Shown in pieces: positions 1 through 9,825 of a DNA stretch of 64,000 nucleotides. The stretch comes from Bacteroidaceae bacterium (GTDB taxonomy: Bacteria > Bacteroidota > Bacteroidia > Bacteroidales > Bacteroidaceae): positions 36,750 through 100,749 of the forward strand of contig CAAGGT010000154.1 in the NCBI GenBank assembly GCA_900769465.1, read 5' to 3'. A program made the position numbers and the translations under genes. Within the stretch, counting starts at the first letter, position 1. Each line of letters opens with the position of its first letter. The notes below the pieces were generated by a model, which was not told the DNA's origin, did no database searches, and saw only the letters and a list, made by a program, of their open reading frames with translations.

Positions 1-1
1 C

Positions 2-1273
2 GCGGTTGCAATAGTGTGCGAAAAGACTCCCGACAGGCTGTCGCCGAACGTTGCGTATATTACATTCCCCAACGTGCAGAGCATCACCGGCAAGCTCGCC
101 ACCACATTCTACGGCAACCCGTCGCAGAAATTGAAACTGGTGGGCGTAACAGGAACAAACGGCAAGACAACCATTGCCACACTGCTCTATGAGCTGTTCC
201 GCAGAATGGGACACCGTTGCGGCCTGTTGTCGACAGTGTGCAATTACATCGATGGCGTTGCACACCCATCGACACACACCACCCCCGATGCCATCTCGCT
301 CAACAGGATGCTTGCACAGATGGTTGATGCCGGTTGTGAATATGCATTCATGGAGGTGAGTTCACACGCTCTTGCACAGGAGCGCACAGGCGGACTTGAG
401 TTCGCAGGAGGTATCTTCACAAACCTCACCCGCGACCATATGGACTACCACGAGAACATGGAGAACTACCTGAAGGCCAAGAAGAGTTTCTTTGACAATC
501 TCCAGCGCCACGCTTTCGCAATCACCAACCTCGACGACAAGAACGGCCCGGTGATGGTGCAGAACTGCCGATGCGACATAAAGAACTACTCTACACGCAC
601 CATTTGCGACTACAGGGCAAGGCTCATTGAGACTCACCTTGACGGTATGTTGCTTGAATTCAACAACCGCGAATTCACCACATTGCTCACAGGACGTTTC
701 AACATCAGCAACCTGCTTGCGATATACGGTGCCGCAATAGAGTTAGGCAAGGACCCCGAGGAAGTGCTATGCATAATGAGTACACTGAAACCGGTATCGG
801 GACGTTTTGAAGCACTCCACTCACCCGAAGGATTCTCGGCGATAGTGGACTACGCCCACACTCCCGATGCGATAAAGAATGTATTGGGCACAGTGAACGA
901 CGTACTCCGCGGCAAGGGCAGCATCATCACCGTAGTGGGTGCCGGCGGCAACCGCGACAAAGGAAAACGCCCGATGATGGCGGCCGAGGCGGCAAAAGCC
1001 AGCGGCAGGGTGATACTGACATCGGACAACCCGCGCAACGAGGACCCGCAGGAGATTATAAACGATATGCTTGCCGGCCTCAACGACGAACAGCGCAAAA
1101 AGACCATAGCCATTGTTGACCGCAAGGAGGCGATAAGAACAGCCTGTGCCCTTGCACAGAAAGGCGACGTGGTAGTTGTTGCAGGCAAGGGACACGAGAA
1201 CTATCAGGAGATACAGGGTGTCAAGCACCATTTCGACGACAAGGAAGTTTTGAATGAAATCTTTAACCGATAA
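2..1273 (+). CDS. murE: MurE, UDP-MurNAc-tripeptide synthetase (5' partial)
   Basis: Cytoplasmic ligase that adds meso-diaminopimelate to UDP-MurNAc-L-Ala-D-Glu during peptidoglycan precursor synthesis. The reading frame is open from base 2 (AVAIVCEK...), so the start lies left of the window; about 75-80 N-terminal residues are missing relative to the usual 480-500. An ATP-binding loop GVTGTNGKTT is encoded near base 145, followed by the Mur ligase central domain. A DNPR motif near base 1025 is the signature of DAP-specific MurE rather than the lysine type, as expected for a Gram-negative cell wall. It is followed after 6 bases by mraY and heads the visible part of the dcw operon. No oddities apart from the window cut. 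Confidence 0.96.
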   Translation, partial: AVAIVCEKTPDRLSPNVAYITFPNVQSITGKLATTFYGNPSQKLKLVGVTGTNGKTTIATLLYELFRRMGHRCGLLSTVCNYIDGVAHPSTHTTPDAISLNRMLAQMVDAGCEYAFMEVSSHALAQERTGGLEFAGGIFTNLTRDHMDYHENMENYLKAKKSFFDNLQRHAFAITNLDDKNGPVMVQNCRCDIKNYSTRTICDYRARLIETHLDGMLLEFNNREFTTLLTGRFNISNLLAIYGAAIELGKDPEEVLCIMSTLKPVSGRFEALHSPEGFSAIVDYAHTPDAIKNVLGTVNDVLRGKGSIITVVGAGGNRDKGKRPMMAAEAAKASGRVILTSDNPRNEDPQEIINDMLAGLNDEQRKKTIAIVDRKEAIRTACALAQKGDVVVVAGKGHENYQEIQGVKHHFDDKEVLNEIFNR

Positions 1274-1279
1274 GACTAT

Positions 1280-2539
1280 ATGCTGTACTATATATTTGAC
1301 ATTCTTGAAAAGATGAACCTGCCTGGTGCGAGACTGATGAACTATACATCGTTCCGCGCACTGCTCACAATTGTGATATCACTGCTGGTTTCGGCCTGGT
1401 TCGGCAGCTACCTGATAAAGTTCTTCAAGAAGAAACAGATAACCGAGAATCTGCGCGAATATGACAAGAACAACCTGAAAGCCGGAGTGCCTACAATGGG
1501 TGGTCTGATAATAATAATAGCCATACTGGTTCCCTGTCTGCTTATAGGACGTCTTGACAACGTGTATATGCTGCTGTTGATAATAACCACCGTTTGGTTG
1601 GGTATTCTGGGCTTTGCCGATGACTATATTAAGACATTCAAAAAGAACAAGGACGGCATCCCCGGCAAGGTAAAGATCATTGCACAGGTGGGACTGGGAT
1701 TTGTCATTGGACTGACACTCTATTTGAGCCCGCAGGCCGTGATGCGCGAAAACATTGTAATCGAGAACAGCAACAGAACCGAGATTGTGCAGCACAGGAC
1801 AAAGTCGGAGAAGCTGAACAAGACTACCATCCCGTTCATAAAGAACCACAACCTCGACTACAGCGAGGTGATGTCGTTCTGCGGCAAGTACAAGGACGAA
1901 GCCGGATGGGTGCTGTTTGTCATTGTGACCATTCTTGTCGTTACGGCTGTATCGAACGGCGCAAACCTGAACGACGGCATGGACGGCATGCTTGCAGGAA
2001 ATGCAGCCATCATAGGTGTGACGCTTGCCGTGCTGGCCTATGTATCGAGTCACGTCGACTGGGCCGAATACCTGAACATAATGTTCTTGCCGGGCATTGA
2101 GGAGGTGGTGATATTCACATTTGCGTTCATTGGTGCGCTGATTGGCTTCCTTTGGTACAATGCCTTCCCGGCACAGGTGTTTATGGGAGATACCGGCAGC
2201 CTTACGATTGGCGGTATAATAGCCGTAATAGCCATTCTCATACATAAGGAGATTCTGCTTGTGCTGTTGTGCGGCATATTCGTGGCCGAGAACCTGTCGG
2301 TTATGGCACAGGTAGCATATTTCAAGCGAGGGAAACGCAAGGGTGTGAAGCAGAGGCTGTTCCGCCGCGCTCCATTGCACCATCACTACAACATGGCAGA
2401 GGAGAAACTCGACAAGGAATGCAAGTATGTGTTCAAGGGTCCCGAAAGGCCATTGCACGAGGCCAAGGTGACACTGCGCTTCTGGATTGTGACAATTGTT
2501 ATGGCGGTCATCACCCTTATGACTTTGAAGATAAGATAA
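1280..2539 (+). CDS. mraY: MraY, phospho-MurNAc-pentapeptide transferase
   Basis: Integral membrane enzyme that transfers phospho-MurNAc-pentapeptide to undecaprenyl phosphate, forming lipid I. Family landmarks are visible: the ADDY aspartates near residue 114, NGANLNDGMDG, FMGDTGSL and the RRAPLHHHY histidine cluster near the C-terminus, spread over about ten hydrophobic segments. At 419 residues it is longer than the roughly 360 of E. coli; the extra part is a hydrophilic insertion around residues 155-215, which I know as usual for Bacteroidota MraY. The stop codon overlaps the murD start by one base (TAATG), indicating translational coupling within the dcw operon. Confidence 0.97.
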   Translation: MLYYIFDILEKMNLPGARLMNYTSFRALLTIVISLLVSAWFGSYLIKFFKKKQITENLREYDKNNLKAGVPTMGGLIIIIAILVPCLLIGRLDNVYMLLLIITTVWLGILGFADDYIKTFKKNKDGIPGKVKIIAQVGLGFVIGLTLYLSPQAVMRENIVIENSNRTEIVQHRTKSEKLNKTTIPFIKNHNLDYSEVMSFCGKYKDEAGWVLFVIVTILVVTAVSNGANLNDGMDGMLAGNAAIIGVTLAVLAYVSSHVDWAEYLNIMFLPGIEEVVIFTFAFIGALIGFLWYNAFPAQVFMGDTGSLTIGGIIAVIAILIHKEILLVLLCGIFVAENLSVMAQVAYFKRGKRKGVKQRLFRRAPLHHHYNMAEEKLDKECKYVFKGPERPLHEAKVTLRFWIVTIVMAVITLMTLKIR

Positions 2540-3870
2540 TGGAAAAGAGAATAGTTATATTAGGAGGAGGCGAGAGCGGATGCGGAGCTGCTGTTTTAGC
2601 CAAGAAACTGGGATTTGACGTATTCCTGTCTGATTTCGGGCGAATTGCAGACAAGTACAAGCAGATGCTTGACGAGCAGGAGATTCCCTGGGAGGAGGGA
2701 GGCCACACAAAGGAACTTATACTCAACGCCGGCGAGGTGATCAAGAGCCCGGGTATTCCGAACGAGGCACCCATAGTGGTGCAGATAAAGAATGCCGGTA
2801 TACCCATCATCTCTGAAATTGAATTTGCAGGACGTTACACAAGAGCGAAGATGGTATGTATCACCGGTAGCAACGGCAAAACGACTACCACCTCACTGAT
2901 ATATCACATATTCCGCGAAGCGGGCCTCGACGTGGGCCTGGCAGGCAACATAGGCAACAGCCTTGCATTGCAGGTAGCACAGGGCGACAGGGACTATTAC
3001 ATTGTGGAACTCAGCAGTTTCCAGCTCGACAATATGTACGAGTTCAGGGCAAACGTGGCTGTACTCCTGAACATAACCCCCGACCACCTCGACCGCTACG
3101 GATACAACATGCAGAACTACGTGGATGCCAAGCTGCGCATCCTGCAGAACCAGCAGTCCGACGATGCTTTTGTATACTGGAACGACGACCCCATAATAAA
3201 GAAGGAGCTTTCCAAATACCGCCACGGCAAGCTCTACCCGTTTGCCGAGGAAAAACGCGAAGGGAATGCGGCATACACACACGAGGAGAAGCTTGTGTTC
3301 ACAGAGCCCACACCGTTCAACATGGAACTTGAGGAACTGTCGCTCACAGGCAAGCACAACCTCTACAACTCAATGGCCGCGGGTATATCGGCTAATGTAG
3401 CCGGCATACGCAAGGAAACCATACGCGAGGCGTTGAGTACCTTTGCGGGTGTTGAGCACAGGCTCGAGAAAGTGGCTACGATTGACGGTGTCGAGTACAT
3501 CAACGATTCAAAGGCCACAAACGTAAACAGCTGCTGGTATGCACTGCAGAGTATGAAGAAAAAGACCATACTGATATTGGGTGGCAAGGACAAGGGCAAT
3601 GACTACAACGAGATTGCCGAGCTTGTGAAGAACAGATGCTCGGGACTGGTGTTCCTGGGTGCCGACAACAGCAAGCTGCTGGAGTTCTTCAGGGAGTACG
3701 GACTGCCCATTGCCGACACACACAGCATGGAGGAGTGCGTTGAGGAGGCACGCCGCATGGCAAAGAGCGGCGAGGCCGTACTGTTGAGCCCCTGCTGTGC
3801 AAGCTTCGACCTATTCAAGAGCTACGAGGACAGGGGAAGACAGTTCAAGAATCTGGTACATAAACTATAA
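2539..3870 (+). CDS. murD: MurD, UDP-MurNAc-L-alanine--D-glutamate ligase
   Basis: Cytoplasmic ligase adding D-glutamate to UDP-MurNAc-L-Ala. The protein begins MEKRIVILGGGESG, a Rossmann-like N-terminal domain, then has the ATP loop GSNGKTTTTS and the Mur-ligase central and C-terminal domains; the 443-residue length is normal. The frame stays open upstream to base 2269 inside mraY, but the ATG at 2539 is chosen because it overlaps the mraY stop by one base and starts exactly at the conserved N-terminus. ftsW follows after 5 bases. Confidence 0.96.
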   Translation: MEKRIVILGGGESGCGAAVLAKKLGFDVFLSDFGRIADKYKQMLDEQEIPWEEGGHTKELILNAGEVIKSPGIPNEAPIVVQIKNAGIPIISEIEFAGRYTRAKMVCITGSNGKTTTTSLIYHIFREAGLDVGLAGNIGNSLALQVAQGDRDYYIVELSSFQLDNMYEFRANVAVLLNITPDHLDRYGYNMQNYVDAKLRILQNQQSDDAFVYWNDDPIIKKELSKYRHGKLYPFAEEKREGNAAYTHEEKLVFTEPTPFNMELEELSLTGKHNLYNSMAAGISANVAGIRKETIREALSTFAGVEHRLEKVATIDGVEYINDSKATNVNSCWYALQSMKKKTILILGGKDKGNDYNEIAELVKNRCSGLVFLGADNSKLLEFFREYGLPIADTHSMEECVEEARRMAKSGEAVLLSPCCASFDLFKSYEDRGRQFKNLVHKL

Positions 3871-3875
3871 GCAGA

Positions 3876-5078
3876 ATGGGAGGAGACAAGTTAAAACGCA
3901 TACTGTTCAAAGGTGACAAGGTGATATGGATTGTCTTCATCAGCCTTTGTGCCATTTCGTGGGTTGAGGTATTCAGCGCCACGAGCCGCCAGACGTACAC
4001 AAGCGGCAACTATTGGAGCCCCATCATAAAGCACACCTGCTTCCTCATAGGCGGCATATTCGTGGCGTGGTTCATACACAACCTGAAAGCACAATGGATT
4101 GACAAGTGCAGCAAGTTCATATACTGGGCCGGAATCGTAGGACTCATATGGGCACAGGTGGCAGGCGCCAACCTGAACGGCAGCGCACGCTGGATTAGTG
4201 TCTTTGGAATAACGTTCCAGCCTATGGAGATTGCAAAGATGGGACTGGTGATGATGACGGCAAGGATACTTGCCAGACACCAGGACGAGGAGGGGACTGA
4301 CAAACAGGCTTTCTGGGAGATTGTAAAATACAGCGTTGTGCCTATAGCCTTAATTCTCAAGGAGAACCTGTCGTCGGCATTCCTGTTGACGGCAACCATT
4401 TACCTTATGATGTTCATTGGCAGGGTACCAAAGAAACAGCTCCTGGTAACGCTTGGCGTGGGTATCGCGGCAATGGCTTTGGGACTGGCGGCAATACTGA
4501 TGACTCCGGAGAGTTTCAAGCACAACGGTTCATTCGGCAGCAAGGTCATAACATGGAAACACCGCATCATCGATGCTCTTGACTCAAGCCCTGTTACGGC
4601 AGAGGAGTATGATGAGAATGACAATGAACAGAGGACATACTCGCACATTGCCGTTGCATCGAGCCACATCATCGGTTGCGGCCCAGGCAATTCAATACAG
4701 CGCGACTTTATCCCACACGCATACTCGGACTACATCTTTGCTGTCATAATTGAGGAGCTTGGGCTATTGGGCGCAGTTGTCGTGATGCTGCTGTACCTGA
4801 CGTTGTTGTATACCTGTGGAAAAATTGCAAAGAAATGCGACGACCCATACACCGCATTCCTGTCAATGGGCATAGGAATGATTATTGTTACGCAGGCGCT
4901 GCTGCATATGTATATATCGGTGGGCAATTTTGTGACCGGACAGCCATTGCCGCTGATGAGCCAGGGTGGAACATCATTCATCATCAACAGCGTGTACATA
5001 GGCTTCATCCTGTGCATAAGCCGCTATGCAGCACCGTCGAACGAGAAGAGGAGAACAACACAGGAAACTATTGTATAA
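3876..5078 (+). CDS. ftsW: FtsW, septal peptidoglycan polymerase (SEDS family)
   Basis: Polytopic inner-membrane SEDS glycosyltransferase that polymerises lipid II at the division septum with a class B PBP. The 400-residue protein has about ten hydrophobic segments and the C-terminal signature region GQPLPLMSQGGTSF typical of FtsW/RodA/SpoVE. Its position between murD and murG is the standard dcw order and argues for FtsW over the elongation paralogue RodA. A hydrophilic loop around residues 220-265 is the large extracytoplasmic loop of the family. It sits 5 bases after murD and 20 bases before murG. Confidence 0.94.
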   Translation: MGGDKLKRILFKGDKVIWIVFISLCAISWVEVFSATSRQTYTSGNYWSPIIKHTCFLIGGIFVAWFIHNLKAQWIDKCSKFIYWAGIVGLIWAQVAGANLNGSARWISVFGITFQPMEIAKMGLVMMTARILARHQDEEGTDKQAFWEIVKYSVVPIALILKENLSSAFLLTATIYLMMFIGRVPKKQLLVTLGVGIAAMALGLAAILMTPESFKHNGSFGSKVITWKHRIIDALDSSPVTAEEYDENDNEQRTYSHIAVASSHIIGCGPGNSIQRDFIPHAYSDYIFAVIIEELGLLGAVVVMLLYLTLLYTCGKIAKKCDDPYTAFLSMGIGMIIVTQALLHMYISVGNFVTGQPLPLMSQGGTSFIINSVYIGFILCISRYAAPSNEKRRTTQETIV

Positions 5079-5098
5079 AACCACAAAACTTTGTGTTT

Positions 5099-6232
5099 AT
5101 GAAAAAGGAGTATAGAATAATCATCAGCGGAGGAGGCACCGGAGGACACATCTTTCCGGCCCTGTCCATTGCCGATGCCATTAAGGCAAAAATGCCCGAG
5201 GCGAAGATTCTGTTCGTTGGAGCGGACAACAGGATGGAGATGCAGAGAGTACCCGAAGCAGGATATGACATTGTGGGATTGCCCATTGCCGGCTTTGACC
5301 GCAAGAACCTGCTCAAGAACATCAAAGTGGTGTGGAAAATTCTCAAGAGCCAGCGCATGGCAAGGAGAATCATCAAGGATTTTGCGCCACAGGCGGCGGT
5401 AGGTGTCGGCGGATATGCCAGCGGCCCCACATTGAAGATGGCCGCAAGCATGGGCATACCTACACTCATACAGGAGCAGAACTCATACGCGGGCGTAACG
5501 AACAAGATTCTCTCGAAACAGGCAAAGATGATTTGCGTGGCATATGACGGGATGGAGCGTTTCTTCCCGGCCGACAAGATAAAGTTCACAGGCAACCCGG
5601 TGCGCAAGAATCTGCTTGAGATGCGTGCGAACCGCGAGGTGGCAATGAAGGCAATGAACCTCGACAGCAACAGGAAGTGTGTACTCATTGTCGGTGGCAG
5701 CCTGGGTGCGCGCAGCATAAACGAAGGCATTATGGCAAGCATTGGGCAGATAAAGGAGAACAAGGATATACAGTTCATCTGGCAGACAGGAAAGCTCTAC
5801 TTCGAAGAGATGAAGAGAAGGGCCGATGAGGCCGGGAAGCCCGAGAACCTGACAATTACTGATTTCGTATCCAACATGGGTGACGCTTTGAGCGCGGCCG
5901 ACCTTGTGGTATCACGTGCCGGCGCAGGCTCAATATCGGAATTCGCCCTGCTTGGAAAGGCTGTCATTCTGGTACCATCGCCCAATGTATCGGAAGACCA
6001 CCAGACAAAGAACGCCATGGCACTTGTTGATAAGGATGCCGCAATATATGTTGCCGATGCGAACGTGAAGGAAGAACTCATTGCAAAGGCTGTGGAGACA
6101 GTAAATGACGGAGCGAAGATTGCACAGCTCGAGAAAAACATCGTTAAGATGGGCAAGCCCAATGCTGCAAGCGAGATTGCCGATGAGGTGCTGCTGCTTG
6201 CCGAGGCGTATATGAAGAACGGGAAAAAGTGA
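5099..6232 (+). CDS. murG: MurG, lipid II synthase (GlcNAc transferase)
   Basis: Peripheral membrane GT28 glycosyltransferase that adds GlcNAc to lipid I, giving lipid II. Motifs seen: SGGGTGGHIFPALSIA at the N-terminus, VGGYASGP, and the GGSLGARSIN loop opening the C-terminal UDP-GlcNAc-binding domain. The frame is open from 4835 within ftsW, but the conserved protein starts at ATG 5099 (MKKEYRIIISGG), giving 377 residues, the usual size. The 20-base gap from ftsW and 12-base gap to murC keep it in the operon. Confidence 0.96.
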   Translation: MKKEYRIIISGGGTGGHIFPALSIADAIKAKMPEAKILFVGADNRMEMQRVPEAGYDIVGLPIAGFDRKNLLKNIKVVWKILKSQRMARRIIKDFAPQAAVGVGGYASGPTLKMAASMGIPTLIQEQNSYAGVTNKILSKQAKMICVAYDGMERFFPADKIKFTGNPVRKNLLEMRANREVAMKAMNLDSNRKCVLIVGGSLGARSINEGIMASIGQIKENKDIQFIWQTGKLYFEEMKRRADEAGKPENLTITDFVSNMGDALSAADLVVSRAGAGSISEFALLGKAVILVPSPNVSEDHQTKNAMALVDKDAAIYVADANVKEELIAKAVETVNDGAKIAQLEKNIVKMGKPNAASEIADEVLLLAEAYMKNGKK

Positions 6233-6244
6233 TTTGTAGGAGAA

Positions 6245-7627
6245 ATGGAACTGAAGGATATTAAATCGGTATATTTTCTGGGTGCCGGCGGCATTGGCAT
6301 GAGCGCACTGGTGAGATATTTTCTGCGTGAAGGGAAATTCGTGGGCGGATATGACCGCACACCAAGCGAACTCACCGACAAACTCATTGAGGAGGGCGCA
6401 CTGCTCCACTTTGAGGAAAACACAGACCTTGTCCCGGCCGAGTGCAAGGACCCGGCATCGACACTTGTCGTGTACACCCCCGCAATACCGGCCGACCACA
6501 AGGAGTGGAGCCTGTTCAGGGATGGTGGATTCACCATCAAGAAGAGAGCCGAGGTGCTTGGCATAATCACAAAAGGGAAACGTGGCGTATGCGCTGCCGG
6601 AACACACGGCAAGACAACCACTTCTACAATGACCGCGCACCTGTTGCGCTGTTCGGCTGTGGATTGTGCGGCGTTCCTGGGCGGTATATCAAAGAACTAC
6701 GGGAGCAACCTGCTCACAACGGACAAGAGTGACCTCGTGGTCATTGAAGCCGACGAGTATGACCGCTCGTTCCTGCATCTGCAACCATACGTGGCGACAA
6801 TAACATCGGCCGACCCAGACCATCTGGACATATATGGCAACAAGGAGAACTACCTTGAGGCATTCGCGCAGTTCACCGAGAGGATACGCGAGGACGGATT
6901 CCTTATTATACACGAGGGGCTCGAGGTGAAGCCACGCACAAAAGCAGGGGTAAAGGTCTATACATACGGCCGCGGAGAGGGTGATTTCCACGCAGAGAAC
7001 ATACGCATCGGTGGTGGCAGGATCATATTCGACTATGTGTCGCCGTGGCAAAGGGTTGAGGATGTGGAACTGGGCGTACCAATGAGCATAAACATTGAAA
7101 ACGGCATAGCATCAATGGCTATGGCTGAGATTTGTGGCGCTACGGCAGAGGAGCTTAAAGAGGGTATGAAAAGCTTTGCCGGTGCAGAACGCCGGTTCGA
7201 TTTCCACATAAAGGAGGAGAACCTGGTACTCATAAGCGACTATGCCCACCACCCCGACGAGGTGCGTGCCTGCGCAAGGTCAATAAAGGAGCTGTACAGC
7301 GACAAGAAGGTGACGGTGCTTTTCCAGCCCCACCTCTTCAGCCGCACTGCCGACTTTTACAAGGAGTTTGCCGAGAGCCTGTCGCTGTTTGACAAGGTGA
7401 TATTGGTTGACATATATCCCGCAAGGGAGAAACCAATCCCGGGTGTCACAAGCAAGCTCATATATGACCACCTCGAAGCCGGAGTGGAGAAGGATATGTG
7501 TAGCCGTGCCGGCGTGTTGGAGTGTGTTGAAAAGGAGAAGAACGGGATTGAGATTCTTGTATCACTGGGAGCAGGAGATATTGAGAACGAAATTGCAGAG
7601 ATTAAAAGGATTTTGAAGAACAGATAA
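6245..7627 (+). CDS. murC: MurC, UDP-MurNAc--L-alanine ligase
   Basis: Cytoplasmic ligase for the first amino acid of the stem peptide. It shows the N-terminal GAGGIGMSAL loop, the ATP loop AGTHGKTTTST, and the EADEYDRSFL and SDYAHHPDE motifs characteristic of MurC. Length is 460 residues, full size. Its stop shares a base with the ftsQ start (TAATG), so the two are probably translationally coupled. It catalyses the step before MurD although it lies downstream of murG, which is the usual Bacteroidota order. Confidence 0.96.
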   Translation: MELKDIKSVYFLGAGGIGMSALVRYFLREGKFVGGYDRTPSELTDKLIEEGALLHFEENTDLVPAECKDPASTLVVYTPAIPADHKEWSLFRDGGFTIKKRAEVLGIITKGKRGVCAAGTHGKTTTSTMTAHLLRCSAVDCAAFLGGISKNYGSNLLTTDKSDLVVIEADEYDRSFLHLQPYVATITSADPDHLDIYGNKENYLEAFAQFTERIREDGFLIIHEGLEVKPRTKAGVKVYTYGRGEGDFHAENIRIGGGRIIFDYVSPWQRVEDVELGVPMSINIENGIASMAMAEICGATAEELKEGMKSFAGAERRFDFHIKEENLVLISDYAHHPDEVRACARSIKELYSDKKVTVLFQPHLFSRTADFYKEFAESLSLFDKVILVDIYPAREKPIPGVTSKLIYDHLEAGVEKDMCSRAGVLECVEKEKNGIEILVSLGAGDIENEIAEIKRILKNR

Positions 7628-8361
7628 TGCTGAAGAAGATTCTGAAATATATCTTAGCCATAGCTATACTGTGCTATCTGGCCTTTGCCTTTGTCATAGT
7701 CCCATTGCAGAAGGACAATGACAGTTGCAGGGGTGTGGCCATACAGATAACCAACAACAGGTTGGGCACCATCAGCAACGATGACATTGTGGATATGCTC
7801 AGGGATGGCGAGCTTTATCCCGAGGGTGAAAACTTCGACAGCATCAGCTGCAGCAGAATTGAAGAGTACATAAAGACTCTGTCATTGATAAAGGAGTGCC
7901 AGGTATACAAGACTAACGGGAAAAAGATAAGGATTGATGTCATTTGCCGCGAACCGGTGCTAAAGGTCTTTGACAAGACCGGAGCGACATATTATGTGGA
8001 TGTTGAAGGGCAGAAGATTGACGACATAAAAAGACCGTTGCTGCTGCCGGTAGCATCGGGGGAGATTGATGACAGCATGATAGGCAAGGAACTGAAGAAC
8101 ATTGTACTGGCCATTGAGAAAGCCCCCTTCTGGATAGCACAGATTGAACAGATATATTTCAACGACAGGAAGGAAGCCATTATCACTCCCAGAATGGGTG
8201 ACCACACAATTGAACTCGGAAGCACAAAGGATATCGACAAGAAACTTGAGAGCATAGAAGCGTTCTACTTTAAAGGACTGAACACTGTCGGATGGGACAA
8301 ATACAGCAAACTGAATATAAAGATCAGCAACAAAGTCATTTGCACAAAAAGGGAAAAATAG
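7627..8361 (+). CDS. ftsQ: FtsQ/DivIB-like cell division protein
   Basis: Bitopic division protein expected to link the cytosolic divisome to septal peptidoglycan synthesis. The 244-residue sequence begins with a short basic segment (MLKKILKY), a single hydrophobic helix at about residues 8-26, then a periplasmic part with a POTRA-like region (TNNRLGTISNDDIVDML...) and an FtsQ/DivIB beta domain. Sequence conservation in this family is low, so position between murC and ftsA is part of the evidence. Start overlaps the murC stop by one base; ftsA starts 2 bases after its stop. Confidence 0.88.
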   Translation: MLKKILKYILAIAILCYLAFAFVIVPLQKDNDSCRGVAIQITNNRLGTISNDDIVDMLRDGELYPEGENFDSISCSRIEEYIKTLSLIKECQVYKTNGKKIRIDVICREPVLKVFDKTGATYYVDVEGQKIDDIKRPLLLPVASGEIDDSMIGKELKNIVLAIEKAPFWIAQIEQIYFNDRKEAIITPRMGDHTIELGSTKDIDKKLESIEAFYFKGLNTVGWDKYSKLNIKISNKVICTKREK

Positions 8362-8363
8362 AT

Positions 8364-9812
8364 ATGGGAAATACCTATTACATTGTAGCCATAGAGGTCA
8401 GCTCCTCAAAGATTTCGGGAGCAGTGGGAATAGAGACCACAGAGGGTATGAGAATACTGTCCACCGCAAGCATTGAGGTTGACGGTTTCGTCTCAAAAGG
8501 CATAGTACGCAATGTCGACAAGACAAGCGAGGCGATAACAAGCATCATCAATATGCTTGAGAACGACCTGAAGGATGTCGTCATAAAAAAGGCGTACATC
8601 TCATTTGCCGGACTCAGTGTACACAGCATCAAGTCAAAGGTGAGCCGTGGATTCGGTGAATACATAAAGATTACACAGGATATCATCGATGGCATGGAGT
8701 GCGAGAACAAGGAGACATTCCAGACACCCGACGGCTACAAGAGACTGCAGGTTGACACGCAGGAGTACCGTTTCGAGGGCAACGTGGACTACAACCCCAT
8801 TGGCGCACCCACACAGTTCATTGAGTGCAACTACCTGAACATCCTGATGAAGGAGCAGTTCTACAAGCAACTGTGCGACAGCTTCAAACAGGCCGACATT
8901 GAGATTGAGGAGTGCATATGCGCCGCCCGCCTCGATGCCGACATCCTGCTCTCGAGCGACCTGCGCCGCAATGGTTGCGCACTTGTAAATATCGGAGCTG
9001 AGACAACGACAATATCCATTTACTGCAACGACAAGCCAAAGATGCTCACCGTTCTGCCGCTTGGCAGCAACAACATCACACGCGACCTCACAGCAGAACG
9101 CATATCGTATGCACAGGCCGAGGAGATCAAGATTATACGCGGTTATAAATCTGCGGGCAGCGAGAGCGACGGCATTGACAGCGTGACGGTAGACAACATC
9201 ATCAATGCCCGTATGGGAGAGATTTTGAAGAATGTACGCTACCAGATTGAGGAGTCTGGCGAGAGAGTGCAGCACATTGTATTCACCGGCGGCGGTTCAA
9301 AGTTGAAAAATCTGAAACTGCTGTTTGAAGAGTACCTGCCCAACTTCAGCACCGACATAAAGCCCGAACCACAGCTAAACCTCATAAGCGAAAGCGGAAT
9401 AAACGTGAACGGAGTAATCACCACCGCACTCTACGGTCTCTTGAAACAGGGCAAGGCAAACTGCTGCGAAGACCTACTCTCCCCCGCACAACAAGCTGCA
9501 CAACAGAACGGGCAACTCTTCTTTGCAGATGAAACAATGGAAGAGATTGAGGAGCGGATTGATGACCGCAAGACAGAAGAGGAGGACTTGAAAGCCAAAG
9601 AAGAAGAGGAAAGACTGAAAAAAGAGGAAGAAAAGAAGAAAAAGGAGGAAGAGAAAAAGAGGCGAGAGGAAGAAAAGAGAAGAAAGAGGGAGGAAAAGAG
9701 AAGTGGATGGGGCCGCAATATCGGCAACCTGTTCCAGGAGTGGTTGACCAACGTGACGACAGACCCCGAAGAAGAGAACAACAGTGAAGAACAAAAGGAC
9801 GAGGACAAATAA
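8364..9812 (+). CDS. ftsA: FtsA, actin-like divisome membrane anchor with a charged C-terminal extension
   Basis: Actin-fold ATPase that tethers FtsZ to the membrane. The core (residues about 5-390) has the FtsA pattern: VAIEVSSSKISG phosphate loop, the SHS2 insertion and the FTGGGSKLKN motif. The chosen ATG at 8364 lies 2 bases after ftsQ; the frame extends upstream to 8292 but that would add unrelated residues. From about residue 390 there is a long Glu/Lys/Arg-rich stretch of roughly 60 residues, probably a single helix or coiled coil, ending before a short amphipathic segment (GWGRNIGNLFQEWLTNV) that should be the membrane-targeting helix, then an acidic tail. At 482 residues it is longer than the roughly 420 of E. 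coli; the extension is the odd part. Confidence 0.93.
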   Translation: MGNTYYIVAIEVSSSKISGAVGIETTEGMRILSTASIEVDGFVSKGIVRNVDKTSEAITSIINMLENDLKDVVIKKAYISFAGLSVHSIKSKVSRGFGEYIKITQDIIDGMECENKETFQTPDGYKRLQVDTQEYRFEGNVDYNPIGAPTQFIECNYLNILMKEQFYKQLCDSFKQADIEIEECICAARLDADILLSSDLRRNGCALVNIGAETTTISIYCNDKPKMLTVLPLGSNNITRDLTAERISYAQAEEIKIIRGYKSAGSESDGIDSVTVDNIINARMGEILKNVRYQIEESGERVQHIVFTGGGSKLKNLKLLFEEYLPNFSTDIKPEPQLNLISESGINVNGVITTALYGLLKQGKANCCEDLLSPAQQAAQQNGQLFFADETMEEIEERIDDRKTEEEDLKAKEEEERLKKEEEKKKKEEEKKRREEEKRRKREEKRSGWGRNIGNLFQEWLTNVTTDPEEENNSEEQKDEDK

Positions 9813-9825
9813 ATGATACAAGAGT

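Noticed and set aside
1379..2458. A 359-codon - strand open frame antisense to mraY
   Set aside because: It is a shadow of MraY: His/Gln/Tyr-rich, without recognisable domains, and no promoter faces it.
2269..2538. Upstream extension of murD inside mraY
   Set aside because: The extra 90 codons are an out-of-frame reading of mraY; the conserved MurD N-terminus begins at 2539.
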